Shown here one piece after another: positions 25,750-34,599 of a stretch of 64,000 nt of DNA (position 1 is its first letter; every line of letters starts with the position of its first letter). Under the pieces are notes generated by a model. That model searched no databases. It had not been told where the DNA came from and was given only the letters and a program-made list of their open reading frames with translations. A program made the translations under genes and the position numbers. Source of the stretch: Streptomyces sp. SLBN-118 (GTDB lineage: Bacteria; Actinomycetota; Actinomycetes; Streptomycetales; Streptomycetaceae); contig NZ_VFNP01000001.1 in NCBI RefSeq assembly GCF_006715635.1, forward strand, positions 2,976,001 to 3,040,000, read 5' to 3'.

Positions 25750-27027
25750 TCAGGCGATACGGTCCAGCACGATCGGGTTCGCGGTGAACTCCGTGCCCGC
25801 CGGGGCGATGTCGTACGCCGACTTCAGCGAGTCCAGCGCGTAGTCGAACTTCGAGGGGGTGTCCGTGTGCAGGGTCATCAGCGGCTGCCCCGCCGTCACC
25901 TGCTCGCCCGGCTTGGCATGCAGCTCGACGCCCGCGCCCGCCTGCACCGGGTCCTCCTTGCGCGCGCGGCCCGCGCCCAGGCGCCAGGCGGCGATGCCGA
26001 CGTCGTACGCGTCGAGACGGGTGAGCACACCGGAGGCGGGGGCCGTCACGACATGCTGCTCACGGGCGACCGGGAGCGTGGCGTCGGGGTCACCGCCCTG
26101 GGCCGCGATCATGCGCCGCCACACGTCCATCGCCGAGCCGTCGGCCAGGGCCTTGGCGGGGTCCGCGTCCTTGATGCCGGCCGCGTCCAGCATCTCCCGG
26201 GCCAGCGCCAGGGTCAGCTCGACGACATCGGCGGGACCGCCGCCGGCCAGGACCTCCACGGACTCGCGGACCTCCAGGGCGTTGCCGGCGGTGAGGCCGA
26301 GCGGGGTGGACATGTCGGTGAGCAGCGCGACGGTCTTCACTCCGCTGTCGGTGCCCAGCGCGACCATGGTGGAGGCCAGTTCGCGGGCGTCCTCGATGGT
26401 CTTCATAAAGGCGCCGGTGCCGACCTTGACGTCCAGGACCAGGGAGCCGGTGCCCTCGGCGATCTTCTTGGACATGATCGAGGAGGCGATCAGCGGGATG
26501 GCTTCGACGGTGCCGGTGACATCGCGCAGTGCGTAGAGCTTCTTGTCCGCGGGGGCCAGGCCGTCGCCCGCCGCGCAGATCACCGCGCCGGTGGTGTCCA
26601 GGACGTGCAGCATCTCCTCGTTGGAGAGCAGTGCGCGCCAGCCGGGGATGGACTCCAGCTTGTCGAGGGTGCCGCCGGTGTGGCCGAGGCCGCGGCCGGA
26701 CAGCTGCGGTACGGCGGCACCGCACGCGGCGACGAGGGGTGCGAGGGGCAGCGTGATCTTGTCGCCGACGCCGCCGGTGGAGTGCTTGTCGGCGGTGGGG
26801 CGGGAGAGCGCGTCGAAGTTCATGCGCTCGCCGGAGGCGATCATCGCGGCGGTCCAGCGGGCGATCTCCGTACGGTTCATGCCGTTCAGGAGGATCGCCA
26901 TCGCCAGCGCAGACATCTGCTCGTCGGCGACCTCACCGCGGGTGTAGGCGTCGATGACCCAGTCGATCTGCTCGGGGCTCAGCTCGCCCCGGTCCCGCTT
27001 GGTGCGGATGACGGAGATGACGTCCAT
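25750..27027 (-). CDS. deoA: Thymidine (pyrimidine-nucleoside) phosphorylase
   Basis: A 425-residue phosphorylase cleaving thymidine or deoxyuridine (in some families also uridine) to base and (deoxy)ribose-1-phosphate. The family signature KHSTGGVGDK is at residues 81-90, followed by the phosphate and base region SGRGLGHTGGTLDKLESIPG at 110-129. AGGAGG sits six bases before the ATG at 27027. An operator with one mismatch lies at the promoter. The cytidine deaminase operon ends at a terminator just upstream, so deoA has its own transcript. Confidence 0.95.
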   Translation of the reverse strand: MDVISVIRTKRDRGELSPEQIDWVIDAYTRGEVADEQMSALAMAILLNGMNRTEIARWTAAMIASGERMNFDALSRPTADKHSTGGVGDKITLPLAPLVAACGAAVPQLSGRGLGHTGGTLDKLESIPGWRALLSNEEMLHVLDTTGAVICAAGDGLAPADKKLYALRDVTGTVEAIPLIASSIMSKKIAEGTGSLVLDVKVGTGAFMKTIEDARELASTMVALGTDSGVKTVALLTDMSTPLGLTAGNALEVRESVEVLAGGGPADVVELTLALAREMLDAAGIKDADPAKALADGSAMDVWRRMIAAQGGDPDATLPVAREQHVVTAPASGVLTRLDAYDVGIAAWRLGAGRARKEDPVQAGAGVELHAKPGEQVTAGQPLMTLHTDTPSKFDYALDSLKSAYDIAPAGTEFTANPIVLDRIA

Positions 27028-27055
27028 GGAATTCCTCCTGAGTGGCTCAGAGTCG

Positions 27056-27079
27056 CTCTACGCGCATAGAGAAAGCGTA
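27056..27079 (-). promoter_or_regulatory. Nucleoside-regulon operator at the deoA promoter
   Basis: CTCTACGCGCATAGAG at 27056-27071 is a 16-bp palindrome with one mismatch around the CTACGCGCGTAG core. On the minus strand, TACGCT (27074-27079) is a likely -10 box, so the operator would cover the transcription start, unlike the spacer position at pnp, deoC and add. Confidence 0.65.
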
Positions 27080-27086
27080 GGGGTAC

Positions 27087-27112
27087 GGCCCTTCCGCAGG
27101 AACGGAAGGGCC
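27087..27112 (-). terminator. Terminator of the ABC transporter-cdd operon
   Basis: GGCCCTTCCG and CGGAAGGGCC form a perfect 10-bp stem over a six-base loop, nine bases beyond the cdd stop. It separates the transporter operon from deoA. Confidence 0.8.
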
Positions 27113-27120
27113 GTCGTGGG

Positions 27121-27522
27121 CTAGCCGAGATTCCCGGGGCCGAAGGCCTGCGGGAGCATCTCGGAGAGCGGGAGCACCCCCGCGGGGGTCTCCACCAGCA
27201 GCTCGGGGCCGCCGAATTCCAGCAACAGCTGACGGCACCGGCCGCACGGCACCAGGATCTCGCCCTGGCCGTCCACACAGGTGAAGTGGGTCAGCCGGCC
27301 GCCGCCGGTGGCCTGGAGCTGGGAGACCAGGCCGCACTCCGCGCACAGGCTGAGCCCGTACGACGCGTTCTCGACGTTGCAGCCGGTCACCGTGCGGCCG
27401 TCGTCGACGACCGCGGCCACGCCGACCGGGAACTTCGAGTAGGGCGCGTACGCATGCGACATCGCCTCGCGCGCCACCTCGCGCAGCGCGTCCCAGTCGA
27501 AGTCCCGGTCGGCGGCGGTCAC
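27121..27522 (-). CDS. cdd: Cytidine deaminase
   Basis: A 133-residue zinc enzyme converting (deoxy)cytidine to (deoxy)uridine. Motifs: HAYAPYSKFPVG, CNVENASY with the catalytic CAE (Cys60, Glu62) and PCGRCRQ (Cys93, Cys96). This is the homotetrameric short form. Its ATG overlaps the stop of the upstream permease gene by four bases, so it is translationally coupled to nucleoside import. The terminator at 27087 follows. Confidence 0.95.
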   Translation of the reverse strand: MTAADRDFDWDALREVAREAMSHAYAPYSKFPVGVAAVVDDGRTVTGCNVENASYGLSLCAECGLVSQLQATGGGRLTHFTCVDGQGEILVPCGRCRQLLLEFGGPELLVETPAGVLPLSEMLPQAFGPGNLG

Positions 27523-28790
27523 TTGCCCTGGCCTCTCTTGTACGGCAGGCCGTCGGCCTTGGGCATCCGCAGCCGCTGCGCGGACAGCGCCAGGACCAGC
27601 AGGGTGGTGACATACGGTGCGGCGTCCACGAACTGGCTGGGCAGCGCGCTGGTCAGCGCGTACCAGGCGTACAGGCCCGCGGCGACGAAGAGGCAGATCG
27701 CGGCCTGCCAGTGCTTGCTCTTGTACAGCTGCCAGGCGAAGGCCAGCACCAGCAGGATCGCCAGCAGGAGCAGCATGGCGTGGACGTTCTCGGCGCCGCC
27801 GCGCAGCTTGAGGCTGTCGGTGAAACCGAAGAGTCCGGCGCCCAGGGCCATGCCACCGGGCATCCAGTTACCAAAGATCATCGCGGCGAGACCGATGTAA
27901 CCGCGGCCGCCGGTCTGGCCCTCCTGGTAGATGCCGGTGGAGACGATGGCGAGGAAGGCACCGCCGAGTCCGGCAAGGCCGCCGGAGACGAGAACGGCGA
28001 TGTACTTGTACTTGTAGACGTTGACACCGAGGGATTCGGCGGCGACGGGGTTCTCACCGCAGGACCGCAGTCGCAGCCCGAAGGCCGTACGCCACAGCAC
28101 CCACCAGGTCCCCGGGACCAGCAGCACCGCAACGACGGTCAGCAGCGACAGGTTGGTCACCAGACCGCCGAGCGCACCGGCCAGGTCGGAGATGAAGAAC
28201 CAGTGCCTGGCCTGCAGGTCCGCCAGCCAGTCCGACAGTCCCGGAATGGTGATGTCGTAGATCTGGTCGATGCGCGGGGACTGCTTGGAGGAGCCGCCCT
28301 CGGCCTCGGCGAAGGTGAAGTTCGAGAGATAGCGGGTGGCGCCGACGGCCAGGATGTTCACGGCCACACCGGAGACGATGTGGTTGACGTTGAACGTGAC
28401 CGTCATGACCGCGTGCAGCAGACCGCCGAGCGCACCGCCGACGATGCCCAGCAGGACGCCGGTCCACGGGCCCCACTGGTAGCCCGCCCAGGCACCGAAC
28501 CAGGTGCCGAGGATCATCATGCCTTCGAGACCGATGTTGACCACACCGGCCCGTTCGGCCCACAGGCCGCCGAGTCCGGCGAGTCCGATCGGCACGGCCA
28601 GCTGGAGGGCGCCGGCGAACTGGCCGACGGAGGTGAGGTCGTTGGCGCCGCTGATCTCGCGGACCAACGAGAACAGCGCGAGGCCGCCCGCGATGATCAG
28701 AAGGATCACGGGCAGGGACAGCTTGCGGCGTCCGCCGCCCTTCTTGGGCGCGGTGGACACCATCGAGACGGTGCTCGTGGACTCGCTCAT
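27519..28790 (-). CDS. Nucleoside ABC transporter permease (second subunit)
   Basis: A 423-residue inner-membrane permease of the branched-chain/sugar type used by BMP-family nucleoside importers. About ten hydrophobic segments flank motifs such as LAVPIGLAGLGGLWAERAG, NIGLEGMMILG and GLRLRSCGENPVAAESLG, the last being the ATPase-coupling loop. It starts with ATGA overlapping the upstream permease and ends overlapping cdd, so these genes are tightly coupled. Confidence 0.92.
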   Translation of the reverse strand: MSESTSTVSMVSTAPKKGGGRRKLSLPVILLIIAGGLALFSLVREISGANDLTSVGQFAGALQLAVPIGLAGLGGLWAERAGVVNIGLEGMMILGTWFGAWAGYQWGPWTGVLLGIVGGALGGLLHAVMTVTFNVNHIVSGVAVNILAVGATRYLSNFTFAEAEGGSSKQSPRIDQIYDITIPGLSDWLADLQARHWFFISDLAGALGGLVTNLSLLTVVAVLLVPGTWWVLWRTAFGLRLRSCGENPVAAESLGVNVYKYKYIAVLVSGGLAGLGGAFLAIVSTGIYQEGQTGGRGYIGLAAMIFGNWMPGGMALGAGLFGFTDSLKLRGGAENVHAMLLLLAILLVLAFAWQLYKSKHWQAAICLFVAAGLYAWYALTSALPSQFVDAAPYVTTLLVLALSAQRLRMPKADGLPYKRGQGK

Positions 28791-29893
28791 GCCGCGACCT
28801 CCTCACTCTTCTTGGCCTGCGCGGCAAGCTCCTCGCCGACCTTCTGCTGCTGTCGGCGAAGTCCGTACTGGCGCACGAGCTCGTAGGACACGACGACCGC
28901 GATCACGATCAGGCCCTGCATGATCGTGGCGATCTCCTTCTCGAAACCGTGCTGGTCCAGCTCGGCCGAGGCCTTGTCCAGGAACGAGAGGAGCAGTGCG
29001 GCGAAGAAGATGCCGATCGGGTTGTTGCGCCCGAGCAGGGCGATGGTGATGCCCGTGAAGCCGACACCGACCGGGAAGCTCAGGCTGTAGGTGTGGGTGT
29101 CGCCCAGCAGCAGCGGCAGACCGGCCAGTCCGGCGACCGCGCCGGAGATCAGCATGGCGGTGAGGATCATCTTCTTGGCATCGACGCCGCTCGCCTGGGC
29201 GGCGGACTCGCTGGCACCGGTGGCGCGCAGGTCGAAGCCGAAGCGGGTGCGGTTGAGCGCGAACCAGTAGACGATGCCCAGCGCGAAGGCGACGAAGGTG
29301 AAGCCGTAGATGGTTCCACCGTCGACGTCCACACCCGGGAACCAGCCGGACTCGGGGATCTCGCCCGTGGTCAGGTCGTTGGAACCGGGCAGCTGCACAC
29401 CGAGGTTGGCGGGCAGGATCATCCAGGCGATCAGGCTGGTGGCGATCGCGTTCAGCATGATCGTGGAGACGACCTCGCTGACCCCGCGGGTGGTCTTCAG
29501 GACACCCGCGATACCGGCCCAGATGGCTCCGACGCCCATGGCGACGAGCACGATCAGCAGGATGTGGATCGGGCCCGGCAGATCGACGTTGGCACCGACG
29601 ACGGCGGCGAGCATCACCGCGAGGCGGTACTGGCCGTCCACACCGATGTTGAAAAGGTTCATCCGGAAGCCGATGGCGACGGCGAGTGCGGCCAGGTAGT
29701 ACGTACCGGTCGTATTGACGATATTGACCTGTACGTCGGTGAACTGGGCCGTGTCGTACATGATTTGGTACGGCTCGATCGGATCACGGTCCGAGACGAG
29801 CAGCACCACCGAGGTGAGCGCGAAGGCCACGACCAGCGCGAGCGCCGGGCCGGCGATGCCCAGCAGCAGCCGGTCCTTGTCGAACTTCTTCAT
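28787..29893 (-). CDS. Nucleoside ABC transporter permease (first subunit)
   Basis: A 368-residue permease with about nine membrane segments, the family motif FRMNLFNIGVDGQY and the coupling loop FGFDLRATGASESAAQASGV. The C-terminal tail is charged (RRQQQKVGEELAAQ). It overlaps the ATPase gene at its start and the second permease at its end by four bases each. Together the permeases form the channel for nucleosides delivered by the BMP lipoprotein. Confidence 0.92.
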   Translation of the reverse strand: MKKFDKDRLLLGIAGPALALVVAFALTSVVLLVSDRDPIEPYQIMYDTAQFTDVQVNIVNTTGTYYLAALAVAIGFRMNLFNIGVDGQYRLAVMLAAVVGANVDLPGPIHILLIVLVAMGVGAIWAGIAGVLKTTRGVSEVVSTIMLNAIATSLIAWMILPANLGVQLPGSNDLTTGEIPESGWFPGVDVDGGTIYGFTFVAFALGIVYWFALNRTRFGFDLRATGASESAAQASGVDAKKMILTAMLISGAVAGLAGLPLLLGDTHTYSLSFPVGVGFTGITIALLGRNNPIGIFFAALLLSFLDKASAELDQHGFEKEIATIMQGLIVIAVVVSYELVRQYGLRRQQQKVGEELAAQAKKSEEVAA

Positions 29894-31461
29894 CGGCCCT
29901 CACCGTTCTCAGGCTGCTCGGGTACTTCGAGGTGGCCGGTGGCAGCTCCGGTCATGGCCGAGCCCAGCTCCTCCGGGGTGATCGTGGCGGGGTCGGCATC
30001 CGCGACCAGCCGGCCCCGGTACATCACCCGCAGGGTGTCGGAGAGCCCGATGAGCTCGTCCAGGTCGGCGGAGATCAGCAGCACCGCGAGGCCCTCGCGG
30101 CGCGCCTCGCGGATCTGGTCCCAGATCGCCGCCTGCGCGCCGACGTCCACGCCACGGGTGGGGTGCGCGGCGATCAGCAGCTTGGGGTTGTGGCTCATCT
30201 CGCGGCCGACGATCAGCTTCTGCTGGTTGCCGCCGGAGAGGGAGGCCGCGGTCACCTCAATGCCGGGGGTGCGCACGTCGTACTCGCGCACGATCCGCTC
30301 GGTGTCCTTGCGGGCTCCCTTGAGGTCCAGCAGGCCCCGCTTGCTGTTGGGCTCCTCGGTGACATGGCCGAGGATGCGGTTCTCCCAGAGCGAGGACTCC
30401 AGGAGCAGACCGTGCCGGTGGCGGTCCTCGGGGATGTAGCCGATGCCGCCCTCGCGGCGCTTGCGGGTCGGCGCGTGCGAGATGTCGTCGGTGTCGAGCG
30501 TGATGACACCGCCGTCGGGGATGCGCATCCCGATCAGGGCCTCGATGAGCTCGGTCTGGCCGTTACCCTCGACACCGGCGACACCCAGCACCTCGCCCTT
30601 GTGAATGGTGAAGTTGATGCCCGCGAGGACCTCGCGGACGACGCCGTCGGGGTCGGTCACGGTCAGCTTCAGGTCGGAGACCTGCAGCATCGGTACGTCC
30701 GTCACCGTCGACTCACGGGTCTCCGGCGAGGGCAGCTCGCTGCCGACCATCAGCTCGGCGAGCTGCTTCGTGGTGGTGCTGTGCGGGTCGGCGGTGCCGA
30801 CCGTCGTACCGCGGCGGATGACCGTGATCTCGTCGGCGACCCTCAGGACCTCGCCCAGCTTGTGCGAGATGAAGATGACAGTGAGGCCCTCGGCCTTGAG
30901 GTCGCGCAGATTGTCGAAGAGCGCGTCGACCTCCTGCGGGACGAGCACGGCGGTCGGCTCGTCGAGGATCAGGGTGTGGACGCCGCGGTAGAGGACCTTG
31001 AGGATCTCCACCCGCTGGCGGTCGGCGACACCGAGGTTCTCGACCAGGGCGTCGGGACGCACGTTCAGGCCGTACGCGTCCGAGATCTCCTTGATCTTCT
31101 TACGCGCCCGGGCACCGATGCCGTACAGCTTCTCGCCGCCGAGAACCACGTTCTCCAGCACGGTGAGGTTGTCGGCCAGCATGAAGTGCTGGTGGACCAT
31201 GCCGATGCCGCGCGCGATGGCGTCGGCCGGGCTGGAGAAGGAGACCTGGTCGCCGTCGACGGTGATGGTGCCCTCGTCCGGCTTCTGCATGCCGTAGAGG
31301 ATCTTCATCAGGGTTGACTTGCCGGCACCGTTCTCACCGACGAGGGCGTGCACGGTGCCCTTGCGGACGGTGATGTCGATGTCGTGGTTGGCGACGACGC
31401 CGGGGAAGCGCTTGGTGATGCCGCGCAGTTCTACGGCGGCAGGAGGGCTGGACGCGTTGAT
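29890..31461 (-). CDS. Nucleoside ABC transporter ATPase, double cassette; probable ATC start
   Basis: This ATPase has two nucleotide-binding cassettes, as in RbsA/BmpB-type importers: first Walker A GENGAGKST with Walker B LILDEPTA; second cassette with VEGNGQTELIEAL, signature LSGGNQQK and LLIAAHPTRGVD. The conserved N-terminus (VELRGITKRFPGVVANHD) is encoded upstream of the first in-frame GTG (31353), so that GTG would truncate the first cassette. In frame, no ATG, GTG or TTG exists before it. AAGGAG at 31470-31475 sits eight bases from an ATC codon (31459-31461), which is the best start. Length is then 523 residues. Confidence 0.88.
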   Translation of the reverse strand: MNASSPPAAVELRGITKRFPGVVANHDIDITVRKGTVHALVGENGAGKSTLMKILYGMQKPDEGTITVDGDQVSFSSPADAIARGIGMVHQHFMLADNLTVLENVVLGGEKLYGIGARARKKIKEISDAYGLNVRPDALVENLGVADRQRVEILKVLYRGVHTLILDEPTAVLVPQEVDALFDNLRDLKAEGLTVIFISHKLGEVLRVADEITVIRRGTTVGTADPHSTTTKQLAELMVGSELPSPETRESTVTDVPMLQVSDLKLTVTDPDGVVREVLAGINFTIHKGEVLGVAGVEGNGQTELIEALIGMRIPDGGVITLDTDDISHAPTRKRREGGIGYIPEDRHRHGLLLESSLWENRILGHVTEEPNSKRGLLDLKGARKDTERIVREYDVRTPGIEVTAASLSGGNQQKLIVGREMSHNPKLLIAAHPTRGVDVGAQAAIWDQIREARREGLAVLLISADLDELIGLSDTLRVMYRGRLVADADPATITPEELGSAMTGAATGHLEVPEQPENGEGR

Positions 31462-31562
31462 GACGCACTCTCCTTGGCGGGAAAGGAGCCTGGAGGGCAG
31501 GCGGGACAGGCTGCGGAGATACGGGCAGGGGGCGGGGCGAAGTTATCGTGTCCCAGCATTCT

Positions 31563-31574
31563 CTACGCGCGTAG
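31563..31574 (-). promoter_or_regulatory. Nucleoside-regulon operator of the ABC-cdd operon
   Basis: A perfect CTACGCGCGTAG lies about 100 bases upstream of the ATPase start, between the terminator that ends the BMP gene and the ATPase coding region. It shows that the ATPase-permease-cdd operon has its own promoter within the putative regulon. Confidence 0.65.
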
Positions 31575-31616
31575 CACAGCCGAATGACAAAAACCCGTGG
31601 CCAAAACCCGGGCCGG

Positions 31617-31654
31617 GGCCCGGAGAGGCGGCAGCGTGCCGCCGTCTCCGGACC
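31617..31654 (-). terminator. Terminator after the BMP lipoprotein gene
   Basis: A stem of about 16 base pairs (GGCCCGGAGAGGCGGCA against TGCCGCCGTCTCCGGACC, one bulge) is followed on the minus strand by two T-runs (TTTT and TTTTT). It probably ends or attenuates the BMP transcript before the ATPase promoter. Confidence 0.75.
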
Positions 31655-31682
31655 CGTGTGCCTATGGTCCTGGCGCTCCCGG

Positions 31683-32729
31683 TTACGGAGCGGTCTTGAC
31701 CTTGATGGTGCCGGCGATGATGGCGGCCTTGGCCTTCTCCACCGCTGCGGTCACATCAGTCATCTTGGTGTAGGCCGGGTTCGAGGCGGCCAGGCCCACG
31801 CCGCCCTTGTCGAGGCCGTAGCGGACCTCACCGGACTGCGGCTTGCCGTCCTTGACCGACTTGATCACGTTGAACACGGCGTCCTCGACGTCCTTGGTCA
31901 CCGAGGTGAGGATGGACGCCTTGTAGGCCGCGAGGCCCTTCTGGTTGTACTGGTCGGAGTCGACACCGATGGCCCACTTGCCGGCCTTGGACACGGCCTC
32001 GATCGAGCCCGAGCCCGCCAGACCGGCGGCGGCGTAGATCACGTCGGCGCCCGCGTCGAGCTGCCCCTGCGCGGCGGCCTTGCCCAGGTCGGGCTTGGAG
32101 AAGCCACCGAAGTCCGGCGGCTGCGTCAGGTACTGGACCTTGACGGTGACGTTCTTCTTGGTGTCCTTGACGCCCTGGACGTAGCCCGCCTCGAACTTCT
32201 TGATCAGCGGGGTCTCGACGCCACCGATGAAGCCGACGATGTTCGACTTGGTCACCTTGGCGGCGGCGACGCCGGCCAGGTAGGACCCCTGCTCCTCGTT
32301 GAAGACCAGGTTGGCGATGTTCTTGCCGGTCTTGGAGGTGTCGTCGATGAGGCCGAAGGTGGTGTCCGGGAACTTCGGCGCGACCTGGGCGATGGCGGGG
32401 GCGTAGGCGAAGCCGACACCGATCACCGGGTTGTTGCCGGCGCGGGCCAGCGAGGTCAGGCGCTGGACCTTGTCCGGGTCACCCTCACCCTCGGTGGGCT
32501 CCGCCTCGGTGCCCTTGACCTTGAGGTCCTTCTCGGCCTTCGCCAGGCCGGCGTAGGCGGCGTCGTTGAACGACTGGTCGCCACGGCCGCCGATGTCGTA
32601 TGCGATGGCGACCTTGCCGCCGTTGTCCGAGCTGGAGTCGGAAGACGATTTGCCGCCACACGCGGTGGCGGACAGCGCGAGAGCCGCGGACGCGATGCCC
32701 ACGGTGGCGATCCTGGTGATCCGGCGCAC
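31683..32729 (-). CDS. BMP-family nucleoside-binding lipoprotein
   Basis: A 348-residue substrate-binding lipoprotein (Bmp/TmpC/PnrA family) that captures nucleosides outside the membrane for the ABC importer. The signal peptide ends in a lipobox with the modified cysteine in SATACGG near residue 24. BMP motifs include YDIGGRGDQSFNDAAYAGL, VIGVGFAYAPAIAQVA, NIVGFIGGVETPLI and WAIGVDSDQYNQ. The GTG at 32729 has AAGGAG seven bases upstream. It has its own operator-bearing promoter and terminator, which allows higher expression than the membrane parts, as is usual for binding proteins. Confidence 0.94.
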   Translation of the reverse strand: MRRITRIATVGIASAALALSATACGGKSSSDSSSDNGGKVAIAYDIGGRGDQSFNDAAYAGLAKAEKDLKVKGTEAEPTEGEGDPDKVQRLTSLARAGNNPVIGVGFAYAPAIAQVAPKFPDTTFGLIDDTSKTGKNIANLVFNEEQGSYLAGVAAAKVTKSNIVGFIGGVETPLIKKFEAGYVQGVKDTKKNVTVKVQYLTQPPDFGGFSKPDLGKAAAQGQLDAGADVIYAAAGLAGSGSIEAVSKAGKWAIGVDSDQYNQKGLAAYKASILTSVTKDVEDAVFNVIKSVKDGKPQSGEVRYGLDKGGVGLAASNPAYTKMTDVTAAVEKAKAAIIAGTIKVKTAP

Positions 32730-32786
32730 TGAGGGGCTCCTTAAAACCTGACCGAAAGCGCCAGTTCCGGCGCTGGTTTCGCGGCG

Positions 32787-32802
32787 ATCGTAACGCGCGT
32801 AG
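32787..32802 (-). promoter_or_regulatory. Nucleoside-regulon operator overlapping the BMP gene -10 box
   Basis: On the minus strand CTACGCGCGTTA keeps the ACGCGCGT core and one full arm, with two changes in the other arm. TACGAT (32787-32792) is a good -10 hexamer that overlaps the site. The start codon is 58 bases downstream with a normal Shine-Dalgarno. Confidence 0.6.
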
Positions 32803-33202
32803 ATGTCAGTTAAAGCCCTGTTCATGAGTCGTTATCGGATCGTCGCGAACAGGCCACGAGCTTCGCGCGCAGTAGCGGCTCGAGAACGCAAGGTACACCC
32901 ATCGGGCGGACGTCCGGCCCCCGTTGACGCGGCAAGACGGCGGATTTCTCGAAAGCCACCCGAGTGGGCGGTCTGCCCCGAAGAGTACGCACGCGAGATG
33001 CTGGGGCGACTGCTCGCGTGAACCCGGCCGGGGCCTGCGGGGAACAGAAGGGCCAAGGGCACGGTGCTCGCCACCGCCACGCGGGTCACGACGAAGGTCG
33101 TCGACAAGGCCGGGACGCGCACCTGAGAGGTTCCCGCCTGCCGGGCACGGGGGGCCGGGCCGAGCGGGCGCCGCTACTGTGACGAGACGGCCTCGCCGCG
33201 GC
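32803..33202. other. Intergenic region without a convincing gene
   Basis: A 400-bp gap upstream of the BMP promoter. A short minus-strand frame (32832-33122) begins with a signal-peptide-like stretch, and a plus-strand frame of about 20 codons (ending near 33126) has strong G/C third positions (GTG CTC GCC ACC...). Neither extends into a recognisable domain. These may be remnants of a lost gene. Confidence 0.4.
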
Positions 33203-34438
33203 CTAGCCGCGTTCGGCGTCGAGCAGCGCGGCGGCCGTGAACAGCTCCACGCCGACCTGGATCGCGCGCTCGTCGGCGTCGAAGTCACCCCGGTGCAGAT
33301 CACGTCGTGTCGTGTCGCCGGGCGTGCGCACCCCCAGGCGTGCCATCGCGCCCGGGACGTGCTCCAGGTACCAGGAGAAGTCCTCGCCACCGAGGCTCTG
33401 TTCGGTGTCCTCGATTGCGTACGGTCCACGCCGTGCCGTCTGCGCGTCGCGCAGCAGCTCGGTCACGACCGGGTCGTTGACCACCGGCGGGACTCCGCGG
33501 ATGTAGTTGATCTGCGACTTGGCCCGGTGCAGCGTGGCGATCTCGTCGATGGCCGCGTGCACCAGGTCGGGGGCCGCGCGCCAGCCCGGGAGGTCCAGGC
33601 AGCGCACGGTTCCGGACAGTTCGGCGTGCTGCGGGATGACGTTGCAGGCGTGGCCCGAATCGATACGGCCCCAGGTGAGGGCGAGCCCGGAGCGGGCGTC
33701 GACGCGGCGGGCGAGCAGGGCCGGGACGTCGGTGACGATCCTGGCCGCGGCCGTGACCATGTCCGTGGTCAGATGCGGGCGGGCGGTGTGGCCGCCGGGG
33801 CCGTCGAGTGTGACCTCCAGACGGTCGCAGGCGGAGGTGATGGGTCCGGGCCGCAGTCCGATGACGCCCGCGTCGACCCGGGGGTCGCAGTGCACCGCGA
33901 TGATCTTGCCGACGCCGTCCAGCACGCCGGACTCCATGGCGTCGGGCGCACCGCCCGGCAGGACCTCCTCGGCGGGCTGGAAGATCAGCCGCACGGGCTG
34001 GGGCAGCAGCCCCAGCCGGTCGAGCTCGGCCAGGACGAGCCCCGCCCCGAGGACCACGGTGGTGTGCACGTCGTGCCCGCAGGCGTGCGCCCGGCCGGGG
34101 ACGGCGGAGCGGTAGGACACCTCGGTCTTGGTGTCGGGGATGGGAAGCGCGTCGATGTCCGCACGGAGCGCGAAGAGGGGACGGCTGCCGTCCCGGCTGC
34201 CGATGTCACACATGAGCCCGGTGCCGATGGAGAGTACGCGCGGCATCAGGCCGGCCTGCTCCAGGCGCGCCTTGAGCGCCGCGGTCGTACGGAACTCCTG
34301 GTTGCCGAGCTCCGGGTGCATGTGAAGGTCGCGGCGGAAGGCGATGAGCTCGTCACGAAGCGGCTCGGAGAGCGTGCCTGGCAGTGCGGCTTCCCCGGGC
34401 AGGTCGGCCTCGGACTCGGGGGACATCAGTTGGTTCAC
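33203..34438 (-). CDS. M20 family amidohydrolase
   Basis: A 411-residue zinc peptidase/aminoacylase-like enzyme of the hippurate hydrolase/IAA-amidohydrolase type. It begins FRRDLHMHPELGNQEF, followed by LRADIDALPI and HACGHDVHT with metal ligands, then FQPAEEVLPGG. It hydrolyses an amide bond of an N-acyl amino acid or similar compound. The GTG at 34438 is seven bases after a TACTCT -10 box, so it is probably leaderless. No nucleoside operator is present; it appears monocistronic. Confidence 0.9.
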   Translation of the reverse strand: MNQLMSPESEADLPGEAALPGTLSEPLRDELIAFRRDLHMHPELGNQEFRTTAALKARLEQAGLMPRVLSIGTGLMCDIGSRDGSRPLFALRADIDALPIPDTKTEVSYRSAVPGRAHACGHDVHTTVVLGAGLVLAELDRLGLLPQPVRLIFQPAEEVLPGGAPDAMESGVLDGVGKIIAVHCDPRVDAGVIGLRPGPITSACDRLEVTLDGPGGHTARPHLTTDMVTAAARIVTDVPALLARRVDARSGLALTWGRIDSGHACNVIPQHAELSGTVRCLDLPGWRAAPDLVHAAIDEIATLHRAKSQINYIRGVPPVVNDPVVTELLRDAQTARRGPYAIEDTEQSLGGEDFSWYLEHVPGAMARLGVRTPGDTTRRDLHRGDFDADERAIQVGVELFTAAALLDAERG

Positions 34439-34599
34439 CTGTTGAAGAGTAGGCCCAGACAGGGGTCAACTGACCACTGATCAACAAAAGTTCAGCCCGA
34501 TAGGGTAAGGAAAGATGGCCGCGAGGTGCATAGTTGCACACTCGTGTGGGTAAGCTCACTCCTCTTCTCTACCGTAACCCGAGCCGGCGAACGCGCCTC

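Noticed and set aside
32832..33122. Minus-strand frame with a signal-peptide-like N-terminus
   Set aside because: Codon bias fades after about 35 codons and no domain follows; an equally coding-like plus-strand fragment overlaps it.
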